Assembly (NCBI GenBank): GCA_029582155.1
Contig: CM055894.1
Span: forward strand, 28,557,207 to 28,621,206
Direction of reading: 5' to 3'
DNA from: Panopea generosa
Lineage: Eukaryota > Mollusca > Bivalvia > Adapedonta > Hiatellidae
DNA: 64,000 bases
In this document: in pieces, positions 27,501 to 35,985 of the stretch
Layout of the letters: each line of letters opens with the position of its first letter
Position numbering within the stretch: the stretch's first letter is position 1
Position numbers and translations under genes: made by a program
Notes under the pieces: generated by a model
Told to the model about the DNA's origin: nothing
Database searches by the model: none
The model's input: only the letters and a program-made list of their open reading frames with translations

Positions 27501-28094
27501 ATATGCATATGCTAACGGTATATACACTACTATTTTAGATATTACATATTCATATGCTAACTGTTTATACACTACTATTTTAGATATAACATACTCATAT
27601 GCTAAATGTATATACACTATTATTTTAGATATTACATATTCATGTGCTAAATGTATATACACTACTATTTTAGATATTACATATTCATGTGCTAAATGTA
27701 TATACACTACTATTTTAGATATTACATATTCATGTGCTAAATGTATATACACTACTATTTTAGATTTTACATATTCATATGCTAACGATATATATACTAC
27801 TATTCTATATATAACATATTCACATGCTCACTGTATATACACTATTATTTTAGATATTACATATTCATACGCTAACTGTATTTACACTACTATTTCAGAT
27901 ATTACATATTCATTCGCTAACTGTATATACAGTACAATTTTAGATATAAGATATCCATACACTAACTGTATATACACTATTACTTTTTTAGATATTACAG
28001 ACCGCTACCCAACAGAAGAGGAAGGGATGGTATTCTAATGCTTGATGAAGAAGACGATGATAAAGGTTATACAGAAAACTTCACCATCGTCTAG
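350..28094 (+). CDS. Dscam: Dscam-type cell adhesion receptor, 3' part (27 exons, spliced)
   Basis: Single-pass neuronal-type adhesion receptor of the immunoglobulin superfamily; Dscam proteins act at the cell surface in homophilic recognition and in neurite and synapse patterning. Exons at 350-501, 1018-1149, 3564-3731, 4300-4370, 4600-4852, 5421-5567, 6190-6345, 6663-6802, 8617-8767, 9827-9941, 10342-10496, 14740-14838, 15539-15724, 16251-16426, 16937-17057, 18289-18450, 18715-18948, 19310-19449, 19940-20033, 20834-20968, 21769-21927, 22581-22670, 23359-23515, 23892-24046, 25199-25290, 25884-25942 and 28001-28094. All junctions are GT-AG, the phases agree throughout, and the joined frame has no stop before TAG at 28092-28094 (about 1,263 residues). 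Domain order is Ig9 end, FN3 1-4, Ig10, FN3 5-6, TM, long tail, which is diagnostic of Dscam. The words [16 protein letters not shown] (FN3-3) and [11 protein letters not shown] (tail) closely resemble vertebrate DSCAM as I remember it. The 5' end is outside the window. No array of alternative Ig exons is visible here. Confidence 0.93.
1018..1149 (+). CDS. Dscam: Dscam exon: FN3-1, N-terminal half
   Basis: Starts [11 protein letters not shown], the linker and A strand of the first FN3 repeat. The core tryptophan is in [14 protein letters not shown], followed by the C strand YVIEYQN. Acceptor TTCTTCAG, donor GTAGTA; phase 1 in, phase 1 out. Confidence 0.92.
1460..2340. repeat. Degenerate TG-rich minisatellite in FN3-1 intron
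   Basis: Many diverged repeats of a TTTGTTTTCTGTGATATG-type word, often with GTATATGATG, at irregular spacing of a few tens of bases. Short reading frames here are repeat by-products. Confidence 0.75.
2355..2372 (+). repeat. Poly-G run
   Basis: An uninterrupted run of about 18 G in an AT-rich intron, just after the TG-rich minisatellite. Long G runs can form G-quadruplexes and are prone to length errors. Confidence 0.9.
3564..3731 (+). CDS. Dscam: Dscam exon: FN3-1, C-terminal half
   Basis: Encodes the E-G strands of FN3-1 with the typical L-x-P-x-x-x-Y motif in [18 protein letters not shown], then the linker LLEE. Phase 1 in and out. It lies 2.4 kb from its partner half, across an intron with a degenerate minisatellite and a poly-G run. 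Confidence 0.92.
4300..4370 (+). CDS. Dscam: Dscam exon: FN3-2, N-terminal part
   Basis: Short exon encoding [11 protein letters not shown], then LQVTWK with the FN3 core tryptophan. Phase 1 in, phase 0 out, donor GTAATA after the lysine codon. Confidence 0.9.
4600..4852 (+). CDS. Dscam: Dscam exon: FN3-2, remainder
   Basis: Encodes the loop [20 protein letters not shown], then the E-G strands with [18 protein letters not shown] and the linker STLED. The donor GTAAGT is a perfect consensus. Phase 0 in, phase 1 out. Confidence 0.93.
5421..5567 (+). CDS. Dscam: Dscam exon: FN3-3, N-terminal half
   Basis: Encodes [20 protein letters not shown], then VVWGPPP with the core tryptophan and [14 protein letters not shown] (C/C' strands). 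Acceptor ATTATAG; phase 1 in and out. Confidence 0.92.
6190..6345 (+). CDS. Dscam: Dscam exon: FN3-3, C-terminal half
   Basis: Contains [20 protein letters not shown], nearly the same as the equivalent segment of vertebrate DSCAM as I recall it, and so the most conserved stretch of the window. It ends RTMED at donor GTAAGT. Phase 1 in and out. Confidence 0.94.
6663..6802 (+). CDS. Dscam: Dscam exon: FN3-4, N-terminal half
   Basis: Starts [12 protein letters not shown] and continues [15 protein letters not shown] with the core tryptophan and the C strand YSLYYSN. Phase 1 in, phase 0 out, donor GTAAGA after the glutamine codon. Confidence 0.93.
6936..7120 (+). mobile_element. SINE-like relic
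   Basis: Contains GTGTTTTAGTGGTAAAGC, a box-A-like tRNA word, then CTTTGGGCAAAACATTTTAC and a CCGCATATG word. The last two resemble the element at 23,070-23,230. It is strongly decayed. Confidence 0.4.
8036..8220 (-). mobile_element. tRNA-derived SINE relic
   Basis: Reads as a tRNA-type head on the minus strand: GGGCTCGAACTCAGCA is the complement of a box B. A body word CCGTCCTTTCGCAAGTAACT is shared with 22,236-22,396 and 25,640-25,790. Confidence 0.55.
8617..8767 (+). CDS. Dscam: Dscam exon: FN3-4, C-terminal half
   Basis: Encodes the E-G strands with [20 protein letters not shown] and the linker VIPVNK. Acceptor GTGTTACAG, donor GTAAGT; phase 0 in, phase 1 out. The 1.8-kb intron before it holds SINE relics in both orientations. 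Confidence 0.92.
9827..9941 (+). CDS. Dscam: Dscam exon: Ig10, N-terminal half
   Basis: Encodes the start of the Ig domain between FN3-4 and FN3-5. [17 protein letters not shown] holds the first disulfide cysteine and the Ig core tryptophan. Phase 1 in, phase 2 out, splitting an Arg codon. Confidence 0.93.
10342..10496 (+). CDS. Dscam: Dscam exon: Ig10, C-terminal half
   Basis: Encodes [20 protein letters not shown], then CKAENQFG with the second disulfide cysteine. Acceptor TTATTCACAG, donor GTAACA; phase 2 in, phase 1 out. Confidence 0.93.
13429..13625 (+). mobile_element. tRNA-derived SINE, nearly full length
   Basis: Head with box-A-like AATGGGTAGAGTG and box B GGGTTCGATCC at 13,481-13,491, about 30 bases apart. 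A body with CTCAGTACTGGTTCTTCCC follows, then a tail AGCTCTAAGCTTTCATCG also found at 58,990-59,060. Confidence 0.75.
14243..14390. repeat. 48-bp tandem repeat, three copies, with internal palindrome
   Basis: Three near-identical units, each with an inverted arm pair TTTGT...ACAAA around a GTAATATTATTAC near-palindrome. The array is intronic. Confidence 0.85.
14740..14838 (+). CDS. Dscam: Dscam exon: FN3-5, N-terminal part
   Basis: Encodes [20 protein letters not shown], then [13 protein letters not shown] with the core tryptophan and the glycine-rich turn typical of the first FN3 after Ig10. Phase 1 in and out. Confidence 0.92.
15351..15392 (+). CDS. Dscam: Possible 42-bp cassette microexon inside FN3-5
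   Basis: A 42-bp stretch between an AG acceptor (15349-15350) and a GTAAAA donor lies between the two FN3-5 exons. It is phase 1 in and out, has no stop, and would add 14 serine-rich residues ([13 protein letters not shown] core) in the C-C' region. The polypyrimidine tract is weak, so it may be chance. Speculative. Confidence 0.25.
15539..15724 (+). CDS. Dscam: Dscam exon: FN3-5, C-terminal part
   Basis: Encodes [19 protein letters not shown], then [18 protein letters not shown], including the LxCGTxYKF motif I recall from Dscam FN3-5. Donor GTGAGT; phase 1 in and out. Confidence 0.93.
15777..16062. repeat. 41-bp tandem repeat, seven copies
   Basis: Units begin GCTACACAATATCATATGTG and continue with ACAATA...CGTGTAATCAAT. 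The array starts about 50 bases after the FN3-5 donor. Confidence 0.9.
16110..16200. repeat. 25-bp tandem repeat, about four copies
   Basis: Repeats of ATTAGCAGGATGTGTCATAG plus ATTC, about 50 bases upstream of the FN3-6 acceptor. Confidence 0.88.
16251..16426 (+). CDS. Dscam: Dscam exon: FN3-6, N-terminal part
   Basis: Encodes [20 protein letters not shown], then a Trp (MRTWRIDFC), a Cys, and [16 protein letters not shown]. The shifted tryptophan and the cysteine are features I recall from Dscam FN3-6. The donor GTGTGT is weaker than its neighbours. Phase 1 in, phase 0 out. Confidence 0.9.
16937..17057 (+). CDS. Dscam: Dscam exon: FN3-6, C-terminal part and stalk
   Basis: Encodes [20 protein letters not shown], then a second Cys in [15 protein letters not shown], probably paired with the cysteine of the previous exon. 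The donor GTACGG splits the codon A|GC, giving [14 protein letters not shown] across the junction, which resembles the stalk of other Dscams. Phase 0 in, phase 1 out. Confidence 0.88.
17070..17592. repeat. About 105-bp tandem repeat, five copies
   Basis: Units share TTCATTGTTGCAGAT, CTTAATCATTTCTTGTCTTT, GGTACATGTTTGAACA and CCTACAGAAGACG. The array begins about 12 bases after the FN3-6 donor. Each unit carries acceptor-like AGs behind a pyrimidine tract. Confidence 0.9.
18289..18450 (+). CDS. Dscam: Dscam exon: stalk, transmembrane helix, start of tail
   Basis: Encodes [19 protein letters not shown], then a hydrophobic helix of about 22 residues ([20 protein letters not shown]), then the stop-transfer run [12 protein letters not shown]. 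The read in another frame over this exon hits a stop, so phase 1 entry is required. Phase 1 out. Confidence 0.95.
18715..18948 (+). CDS. Dscam: Dscam exon: cytoplasmic tail 1
   Basis: 78-residue polar tail segment beginning [17 protein letters not shown] and ending SDNASIGRS. Acceptor CATGCAG, donor GTATGG; phase 1 in and out. Confidence 0.87.
19310..19449 (+). CDS. Dscam: Dscam exon: cytoplasmic tail 2
   Basis: Encodes [18 protein letters not shown], including the INPYATF tyrosine motif I associate with invertebrate Dscam tails, then the acidic stretch [19 protein letters not shown]. Donor GTGAGT; phase 1 in, phase 0 out. Confidence 0.92.
19940..20033 (+). CDS. Dscam: Dscam exon: cytoplasmic tail 3
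   Basis: 31 residues, [16 protein letters not shown] followed by a Ser/Asn-rich end and HSYDNQ. Phase 0 in, phase 1 out. The frame fits both neighbours. Confidence 0.88.
20483..20738. mobile_element. 256-bp MITE with inverted ends
   Basis: The ends CAGGGGTCGTATTCACCAAC and its near complement (GTTGGTGAATACCACCCCTG) match over about 60 bases each, and AT flanks both sides as a possible 2-bp target duplication. No coding content. Confidence 0.8.
20834..20968 (+). CDS. Dscam: Dscam exon: cytoplasmic tail 4
   Basis: Encodes [20 protein letters not shown], a conserved-looking tail motif, then a basic Ser-rich stretch ending STPSDK. Acceptor TTTTTCAG; phase 1 in and out. Confidence 0.92.
21290..21814. 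repeat. About 130-bp tandem repeat overlapping a coding exon start
   Basis: Units spaced 129, 132 and 132 bases (AG-GAAGT at 21374, 21503, 21635 and 21767). Each carries an acceptor AG followed by GAAGTCAACGGCACAGCC, the 5' end of the real exon at 21,769. Only the last copy continues into the full exon. Confidence 0.92.
21769..21927 (+). CDS. Dscam: Dscam exon: cytoplasmic tail 5
   Basis: Encodes [20 protein letters not shown], then [19 protein letters not shown] with a four-proline run. Only the AG at 21767-21768 gives the right phase; AGs nearer the SRDELLEAF segment enter a frame with stops. Its first 50 or so bases are the last unit of a tandem repeat. Phase 1 in and out. Confidence 0.88.
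22236..22396 (-). mobile_element. tRNA-derived SINE relic
   Basis: Shares ATTCCGCAAGTAACTGCCAA and TTTCTCACATAAAGT with 25,640-25,790. It ends in a complement-of-tRNA-like GACTAAGACCACTAGGCC. Its GAGTAGAACCACT-TTCCGCAAGTAACT segment matches the 70-bp satellite monomer at 43.3-44.2 kb. Confidence 0.6.
22581..22670 (+). CDS. Dscam: Dscam exon: cytoplasmic tail 6
   Basis: Encodes [19 protein letters not shown], resembling the SGICRF-TxSPP tail motif of vertebrate DSCAM, then EVPRYE. Acceptor TTTACAG, donor GTAAAT; phase 1 in and out. Confidence 0.92.
23070..23230 (+). mobile_element. tRNA-derived SINE relic
   Basis: Box-B-like GTGGGTTCGATCATC, then TCCTTGAGCAAGACACG, a body word common in molluscan SINEs, and GCTAGTTCTACCCAGGAA. 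Confidence 0.6.
23359..23515 (+). CDS. Dscam: Dscam exon: cytoplasmic tail 7
   Basis: Encodes [20 protein letters not shown], then [13 protein letters not shown] and a basic Ser/Thr stretch. Acceptor TTTGCAG, donor GTAAGT after AACAA; phase 1 in, phase 2 out. The donor region has a near copy about 88 bp downstream. Confidence 0.88.
23892..24046 (+). CDS. Dscam: Dscam exon: cytoplasmic tail 8
   Basis: Encodes [20 protein letters not shown], then [19 protein letters not shown]. The donor GTCTGC departs from consensus. Without splicing the frame runs on to TGA at 24139-24141, 20 bases before an AATAAA. Phase 2 in, phase 1 out. Confidence 0.82.
24162..24167 (+). promoter_or_regulatory. Possible intronic poly(A) signal after tail exon 8
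   Basis: AATAAA 20 bases after the read-through stop TGA at 24,139-24,141. It could serve a shorter Dscam isoform. AATAAA is frequent by chance in DNA this AT-rich. Confidence 0.25.
25199..25290 (+). CDS. Dscam: Dscam exon: cytoplasmic tail 9
   Basis: Encodes [20 protein letters not shown], then [10 protein letters not shown]. Acceptor CTTGCCAG, donor GTAACG; phase 1 in, phase 0 out. Confidence 0.87.
25640..25790 (-). mobile_element. tRNA-derived SINE relic
   Basis: Contains CTACCGTCCTTTTGTAA, ACTTTCTCACATAAAGT and GACCGAGCTCAGATAGAACC (decayed box B complement). Same family as 8,036 and 22,236. Confidence 0.5.
25884..25942 (+). CDS. Dscam: Dscam exon: cytoplasmic tail 10
   Basis: Small acidic exon [19 protein letters not shown]. 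Acceptor ATATTAG, donor GTAATT; phase 0 in, phase 2 out, splitting an Arg codon. Confidence 0.85.
27345..27998. repeat. 45-bp tandem repeat, about 14 copies, before the last exon
   Basis: Units of ACATATTCATATGCTAACGG, then TATATACACTACTATTTTAG. Each carries a TTTTAG acceptor-like end, and the array runs directly into the true acceptor at 27,999-28,000. A long minus-strand reading frame over it is a by-product of a unit length divisible by 3. Confidence 0.93.
28001..28094 (+). CDS. Dscam: Dscam terminal coding exon with PDZ-ligand C-terminus
   Basis: Encodes [18 protein letters not shown], then GYTENFTIV and TAG at 28092-28094. The last residues T-I-V fit a class I PDZ ligand (S/T-x-hydrophobic); vertebrate DSCAMs end in a similar motif that binds MAGI-type scaffolds. 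Phase 2 in. The acceptor is the last unit of the intron's 45-bp repeat. Confidence 0.9.
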
Positions 28095-29484
28095 ACATGC
28101 GTGTTAAAACAGGCAAAGAAGATAATGTTATTTTAAGAAATGCAAATGTTTTCTTACTCTCGCCTACAGCCGTGGAAGGGACATTGCTTCTTCTCAATTG
28201 TGAACACTAATGGAAACAAAGCAGAAAAAGAAACTATATAGTTCTTGTGGTTTTTCAGTGTAGATGAAAACTTGCTTGATACATGTTTACTTCAGTTCAA
28301 TGGCAGAAACGCTGAACGACTGTAAAATTTATGTGATGTGTAATACATAAGCTGAAATGCGTAAAACTGACTTTACTAAAGCGTTTAAACTTGAAGAAAA
28401 ACACTCTACTACTGTGAAGTGCTCATCGCTAAAGATGGAGCTTACTTACTAACAGCGTAAAATACATTGCTAAAGGAAACCATCCTAACGATTGGTAAAA
28501 TTGATAACAAAGTGTCAGTTGTTACCAGTCATTAAGTAGATAACGTGAAATTGGGAAAAGCTTACACTATTGCAGATCACGATTCTAGATATAAGAAACG
28601 GATTTTCTTAAATAGTCCTTGCCAAGTTGAACTTAAAACCGTGACAGTAATATTCTTCAATCGCTCTGTGTTGAATGACAGAAGGTTGTAAGGACTTATT
28701 CCTCGCGTCAATGGGTGTGTTCCTAGCTTTCTGAAGCTTCAGCAAATGCTTTGTACAGAAACTCACGAATGGCTGATGCTTATTGTGTGACTATTGTTTT
28801 TACCTTTATACATATCCATTCAAGTATTAACATTTAATTTTATGTCGCCAGTTGATTGTGCGAATTGATCACTAAAAGCACACCTTTGAATGGTAGGAGA
28901 AAAGTGCTTTGAACAATTATCACTGCGTTCTCACATGATTCATGAAAACATAAGAAAACGTATATTTATATTTAGTGTCTATAACAAAATATCGAAACAA
29001 GGGTGGACTGTTATATAGTTGTGAATTCTGTTGATGATATTTGTTGCCTTATTAAACTGTTTACGTACATCATGGTGTTAAGTAACAGTTTCTTGTTTTA
29101 TCTGTACTTTGATGGCAGCATTCTTCATAATCTGTCCAGAAACAAAAGACATTCCATGATTTATACGTACTTGTATAACATACGAGTTATGGGCGACAAC
29201 TCGTACCGGCAATCGAAGGCAGCATTAATGATTTAGAAAGCAGTGTTGTGTTTCCATTTCCATTTTTATTCTGTTTTGAAAACTCGTTATATCTCTTTAT
29301 TCAATAACTTTCCCAGTTACAAGTCCATACAAATCGTTTTCAAATGAACGGGGTCTCTTTTCATAGTGGTACGTCGGTTATTGATAATCACGCATATAAA
29401 GTATTCATATAAAACAAACATATTTAACAAACACATATTTTAACACAGCAATGGAGTTCAACCGTTTTAAAATATATGAATAAA
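28095..29484 (+). other. Presumed Dscam 3' UTR up to first AATAAA
   Basis: No coding feature follows the stop codon. The first AATAAA I found downstream on this strand is at 29479-29484. Later candidates exist near 30,044 and 30,614, so the true transcript end is unknown. Confidence 0.3.
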
Positions 29485-31539
29485 TATATCACTAAAATGT
29501 GTAATGTTACGGCGTATTTTCTTAGCGATATTTTATTCTAATAATTTTAAACGTTTCATCACGATTATACTTAAGGTACATTAACAAATCATTTGAAAAG
29601 AGAGGCTCTATCGCAAGTATTGTTTCAGCTCTTTTTCATCCACAGCACAGAGTGCTACAAAGTAAAATACTTATTTTTAAATGTATAATACATGGATTAC
29701 CATAAATTTTAACAATGTATGTACCACGTTGATAACATATTAACTTGACATTGTAGTGATAAACAAAGGTATTAAACACGCCCTTGAGAATTCATTTAAA
29801 ATAGATCTGACATTTCGACTTCAAATATCAATATATTTTCAGTTAAAACTTACAATATCATTGAATGTGTCTATTATTAAATATAAATTGATTAGATTGA
29901 AAGACTGGGCTTAAATATGGGCTGAACGTACTACTCCTGGTCAACTTATTGTGTTGCGTTAACTTGTTTTAATCACGTGTATTATGGAACGATTGTTTTT
30001 AAAGAATACATCTTAAAACCATTGCAAAAAGAAAATAATAAAAAGATGTTATCGTTTGAAACATTGAGTTCAAAAAACACATTTGCTAAGAATGTATTGC
30101 TTTACTTAACAAATTTTATTTCAAATCAATGACAAGTTAAGATATTGATTGCTTATATATTAAAAATCGTGCAGCAGTGTTACGTAATGAATTATCACAT
30201 CACAAACCAAATGTTTTCTTTGTGTATTTTAAAGTATTATTATGGACTCCGTTCATTTATAGTTTGCAAGATATGGGTGAATTGTCGGCAGTGAGTATGA
30301 ATATAGTCAATATATATCTATCCTCGTGTATATATACTGTATAGTATGTGTACAGTTATATTATATGTATACGCTAATAGTTATATTAATTTCATATGTA
30401 CGTGTAAATTAAAAGGATACGTGGCAATGATGATTTCCAATTTCAGTAATGTTCACATACCAAACCATGCTTTACCACGTGCTTCATGAACGTGTAACAT
30501 ATAAAGCTATTTATATCAAATAATACAAACTGAAAGTATTAACACTTTTATAAAACTAGTGGTGTCAGATACTAGTTTCAAAATTTTAAATTTTGGGTGG
30601 ATTTCTTTAATACCAATAAAATTTGATACATCTTTTTGTCATGCTATGTGAGATATAACGTATTTCAAACATTTACGAAAAAAACGAAACTGAGGGTCTA
30701 CGTACATACTGAGTTATTCAAATATTATATTGCAATTCGTAGATATGCCATTTTAAGATGAAATATTTAACGACATCTCTTTACTATGTACGTTTGAATT
30801 TGACTGGGATCATGTGCAATCATTGCTAAAGCACTTGTGTAATACATTTATTTTTTCTTATGTTTTCAGCTTTTTCTGATTTTCTGATCTTGTTTAATAT
30901 ATACATATTTACAGTGTTTATTGTTTTTATAGTCGTCTGTGATACCGTGCCATTGTACAGTCTATTGTAATCAATTTCTGTTGTATATATGTTTTCAGAC
31001 TAGTCCCGTATGCAGCGTAGCTTAAGACTTACGCTGTAATTATTATACAGTATTTGTAAATAGTTTAGTTAATGTTTCAGGAGCAATTATGTATTATACT
31101 GTGTGTGTTAAACACAAGATTAAATGGTGACATAAATAGACAGGGCAAGATAAAATGTAGTTTACTCATTACGTTAAAATTGCTTAGAAAATTAAATTAA
31201 CCAACAAAATTAAAATGAAGTAAATTTGTAAATAAACTATTGAATTTAGCGCTGTCAAAACCAGCAGCCATTTTGTTGTAATGTGTATCCTTCCTTGCTG
31301 CATTGAAAATCAAACGAATATTGACTAAAGCAGTGTACCAACAGGAATATTACGGTGTATATCTAACTCTGGTTATAATAGTTTGATGAATTGATCGGTC
31401 GGAAGACAGTCAGCTTCGACGATTCTATGAGTTAAACAGTTCAATTTCAAAGATTTTGTCTTTTTTATTTATGCATCATGTGTCTTGTTTGAAAGAATTT
31501 TGTATAATTGTGTGATATTCTGTGAATGATACTCATACC
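29485..31539. other. Non-coding AT-rich DNA
   Basis: No supported gene, RNA gene or clear repeat beyond short AT tracts. It may include the distal Dscam 3' UTR. Confidence 0.5.
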
Positions 31540-31880
31540 ATGTGAACGTTACACTGGTACCATACCATGTGGTCATTATACTGGTACCATACGATATGCT
31601 CGCTACAATGGTACAATACCATGAGGTCGATATCCTGGTATCAAGCCATGTGGTCTGTACAGTTGTACCTGGACCTCATGATATGATTCCTACACTCGTA
31701 CCATGTGTTAACAAAACTGGTACAATACCATGTGGCTGAAATTCGATATGGTTGTTACAACTGGTATTATACCATACCATCGTTACAGTGGTGCCATATC
31801 ATGAGGTTGCTACATTGATACCGGTACTTGTATCACGACTGGTACCATACCACGTGAACGTACACTGGTACCATACTAAG
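31540..31880. repeat. Degenerate minisatellite around TGGTACCATACCATGTGG
   Basis: About a dozen diverged repeats of roughly 27 bases, many holding a KpnI-like GGTACC palindrome. Confidence 0.75.
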
Positions 31881-33834
31881 TTCCAATACGTGTAACCTGT
31901 ATTATAAACTAAACCATCTTAAGTGTTATTATGTATAAACATTAATTCCTTATCATATCATGTGTGTTTTTTGTACGTGGCGATATAACTGTAAATATTG
32001 CTGTTACGTCGATGCGCTATTGTTAAATTCGTAGTCGTCTAGCTTTATCCAATCAGTACCTTTGAAACACTTCGATCATATACTAGAGTTTAAGAATTAA
32101 TGCTCTCTCAAGATACTGTATTCTGGTAAATCGTGGTTCTGAGTGGTACCGTTTACTGGATAGCAGGGTGTAACAGTGGTGAGTTTGTAAAAGGTTCCAG
32201 GTAAGCTGGTTATATAAAAACTAAAACTAGTATTCCATCGTGGGGAGCATCTTAACTTAGGCATAGAGAGCATAAGATAGTCCCTATAAATAGGCCACCT
32301 AAAGGTCAAGATTACATATTTAAAACGGCAATAGTTAAAGTTTAGCTGGATTTTACATACAAAGAATGACCATAGAATAACTGTACATATAATCAAGTAA
32401 GAAAGCTTGTGTAAGTAGATGATAATTTCAGTTGATCTTGAAGTTTTGGTAAGATTTGGTTGGAAAGTTAACTTTACTGAACATGTTTACCAAGCCAGAA
32501 AATAGATGCGTTCTTGTGTTGTTGTTTTTCTTCTACAAAACATTTTTTAAATACATTTTAAGAACATGCGCGAACAAATGATGCATTCACTAACTTGAGG
32601 CGTAGTATAGCATAATGATAGCATGATAGTATAGCATATTTCTGGTCACTGACAGATTCTTGGTGTTTCGGGTGGATATATTTATTGAATGTAATCATAG
32701 ACTTTATTGCATCATGTTATATATACGTTGAGGGGCATGTGGACTTTATGCAGATCATATGTTACCTAGGATTACATGACTTACAAATATCCATTCCTGG
32801 TGCCTGCGGTACAGCTATACGGTTATGGTCGAAGTGTCTCTTTAAGGCGAAAAGCCAAGTGGTGATGTGCAATAGCTAAAATAGTATAAACTTATATCGC
32901 ATATGTTATTGCATTAACATTTATGATATGTTTTACCATGCCAATGTATGTAATTCTGAAGAACTGTAACCAACCATGTCCGATAAACTTACATTTAGAT
33001 ACAATGCTAACAGGATGGTGACGTCATAAACTAAAGAGATGGCTATACTTTAAAGAAATAGAATAATGACGAGACCAGAACTAAATGTATTCACGATCCT
33101 ACCAACCCATATTAATTTAATTAATCACTCGGATCGATTTTGTCTCTGTGAAGATACATTATTGTTTAATATGTGAGCAAGGTTTTCGATTAGTTCGGCA
33201 AAAAGTCATTTCAAGTACGATTTCACTTTCTGGTGTACTTAAGGATGTCACCACATCTATCATTTGTCTATTTAATTCATTCTTAATTAATGTATTTCAT
33301 TTATTTGATACGTTGCATTAGAAGTATTTTTTTACTAGTACTAAAAACATGCCTACGTTTCATGTAATCAATTGTTTTTTTGGAAATGCACAATTGCACA
33401 TATTTATCAGTCTCACATAACGCCTTTTTATATAATATTTGTCAACGATAAATGATTCAGAACTTATTTGGATGACTTTTTTCGAGTATGTTGTATATTA
33501 ATTATTCTGGACCAACATTGATTGATTTTTTTAAAATGTAATGTTTTTATCTGTTAATTATAATATCTGCTACAGACCATTGCTCAATATAAAAATAGCA
33601 TATGTTTCTTTTATTATCAACCGGCTGAATACTAAAGTGAAAAAAAAACCTTTCGTATTGTATACTTTTTTCTGAACTTTTATACATTTTTCTTTTATAG
33701 AGATAAAGTCCTTTTTAGCTTTTATGGTTTATGAAAGGTAAAAACACAAATATGCGATCGGATATTCCTCTTCTGTCTGCGTTTCTAACAATCAAATGGC
33801 ATTTTACCACGTAACTCAAGCACTTTTTAATTGC
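31881..33834. other. Non-coding DNA
   Basis: Only short open frames without recognisable domains. I see nothing else to support. Confidence 0.5.
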
Positions 33835-34010
33835 ACTCGACCCGCAGTATTCACCGAGTGGTCTAATGCGCTGTGCTCAAATCACTTGCCTGTCACTGCT
33901 CGGGTCGTTCGGGAAAACTGCACTGTCTATATTAAGGTCTCACTACACAGCTGAATTCTGTTCTTTGTTCTATATAAAATAAGGTCTAGGATTTACACGG
34001 TAAAAAATAA
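33835..34010 (+). mobile_element. tRNA-derived SINE
   Basis: tRNA-like head with box A CGAGTGGTCTAATGCG and GCTCGGGTCGTTCGG. The body is AAGGTCTCACTACACAGCTG, then AAATAAGGTCTAGGATT. Body copies recur at 44,530-44,625 and, inverted, near 38,025-38,060. Confidence 0.65.
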
Positions 34011-35199
34011 TTTCTTCATACACATTAAGTATTTTTCATAACAGGGATGCATCCACACATAAACAATGATAATAACTGATATGTTGACCAGCTTGTTTTT
34101 TAAGACAATGCAGTGACATCCTACGATCTTTTGAAAAATAATAAGTCCTCAGATGCTCATATATACAGGCATCTGCTAAAATCCCATAATAAGTCACTTT
34201 TTAACACCAGTGATGTCTTATTGCAGTATATGCTGTCAGATTTTACTCTTATCATCTGCAACACGAATTCACAGCCCCTATGAATTATTTTGAAAATATT
34301 TCAAAATACATAGGACTTTTTTTAAGTAAAATATGGAAGAATCTTGCTACCAAGACAAAAAGGGGGCGCAACTGTGTAGTGAGAACTATAGTGTTTGGAA
34401 ATTGTAGTGAAATCCCATTGCCACTCCGTCTATAACTAGACAGGACAGCATCCAATATCATAAATAATTTTAAAAGTTTTATAAAATCACGCTGATCCCA
34501 TTATCTGTAATCGATCAAAATCCAACTGCAGTCTTTTTCATGTTACCAAATTCATATCTATCAAACCACCTTACATCTTGTTTAAGGTATCGAAGAAACA
34601 TTTACACTTCCGTGTTTGCAGGTTTTTGTTCCCCAAATTTTCACCGGCCTAACTGACTTACACAAATAAACAAGAACACAGTGGTTGAACTTAAGACTAT
34701 GTCGTTTCAGTAGGAATGTTACCTTTCTACTTTTTAATAATTCAACATTGACCTTAGATGACGCAAATTACCTTAACTTCTAACAGCAGCCTGTAAGTTA
34801 AGCTATATCATTTCTGCTATTGTTCAAACTCTAATGTCTTATTTTTGGTAAAATCTCAAAGTTTAGATGTTTGTAATAATTTCAACTATATGTATTTCCA
34901 GAATTGCGTTTGGCGTGTGAAATGTATTTGTGCAATAAAGATAAAATTCAAAATGCCTACGCTTTCACAAGCTACGGTCATTGATAGATTTGTCCTTGTC
35001 TGGTATACAAACTGCATGTACTTTTCCTTAGATCTAGACTCATATCTATATAATATTTCCATTGCAATTGTCATTCATAATTGGAATAAAGTCTAATTAT
35101 CAAAACCGTTTTGTCTTTGTATTGTTTTTTTGAACATTGCATCCATATTTTATTCTAAAGTCAATAGTCATTGCTTTATCGTATTGCAATTAAATTTAA

Positions 35200-35923
35200 C
35201 AACATTTTCACTATTTAACAACATGGCAAACATTTAACAACATCTTACACTATTCAACAACATGACACAGATCTAACAACATCTAACACTTTTTAACAAC
35301 ATTACACAATAGTTAACAACATATGAAAACATATCTAAAATATTCAACAAAATGTACAATGTCGAAAAATATATGTTACATTATTTAACAACACGTGTAC
35401 AATGTATAACATATTACAATAAATTACAACGTATTGCAATATATAATATTGGTTTATCTAACATTATTTTGTAATATATAATAACATATATACATAATTT
35501 GTATATGCACTTTTTACCAACATAATATACTATGTAACAACATATGCACACTGTCTTACAACATGCTACAATACCTGCAACATATGTACACTATTTAACA
35601 CTATGTAATAATATGTAACAATATGTAACAATGTGTTACAACATCTAGCGACATGTTACTATATCAACAACATGTGTACACTTTATAACAATATGTTACA
35701 ATATTTAGCAACATGTTACAAGATTTAACAATATGTTACATTAATTAACAACATGGTACAATATCTAACGACATGTTACATCATCTTCAATATGTGTACA
35801 CCATTTAACAATATCTGACAATATTTAACACCATGTAGCAATACATGTTAAAATAGCTACAACATATGTACACTATTCAACATCATGTTACATTATATAT
35901 ATAATAATATCTAATGTCATGTT

Positions 35924-35985
<62 letters not shown>

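Noticed and set aside
27333..27752. 139-residue minus-strand open frame over the terminal Dscam intron
   Set aside because: It arises from a 45-bp tandem repeat, a multiple of three without stops in one frame; the peptide is only a repeated 15-mer.
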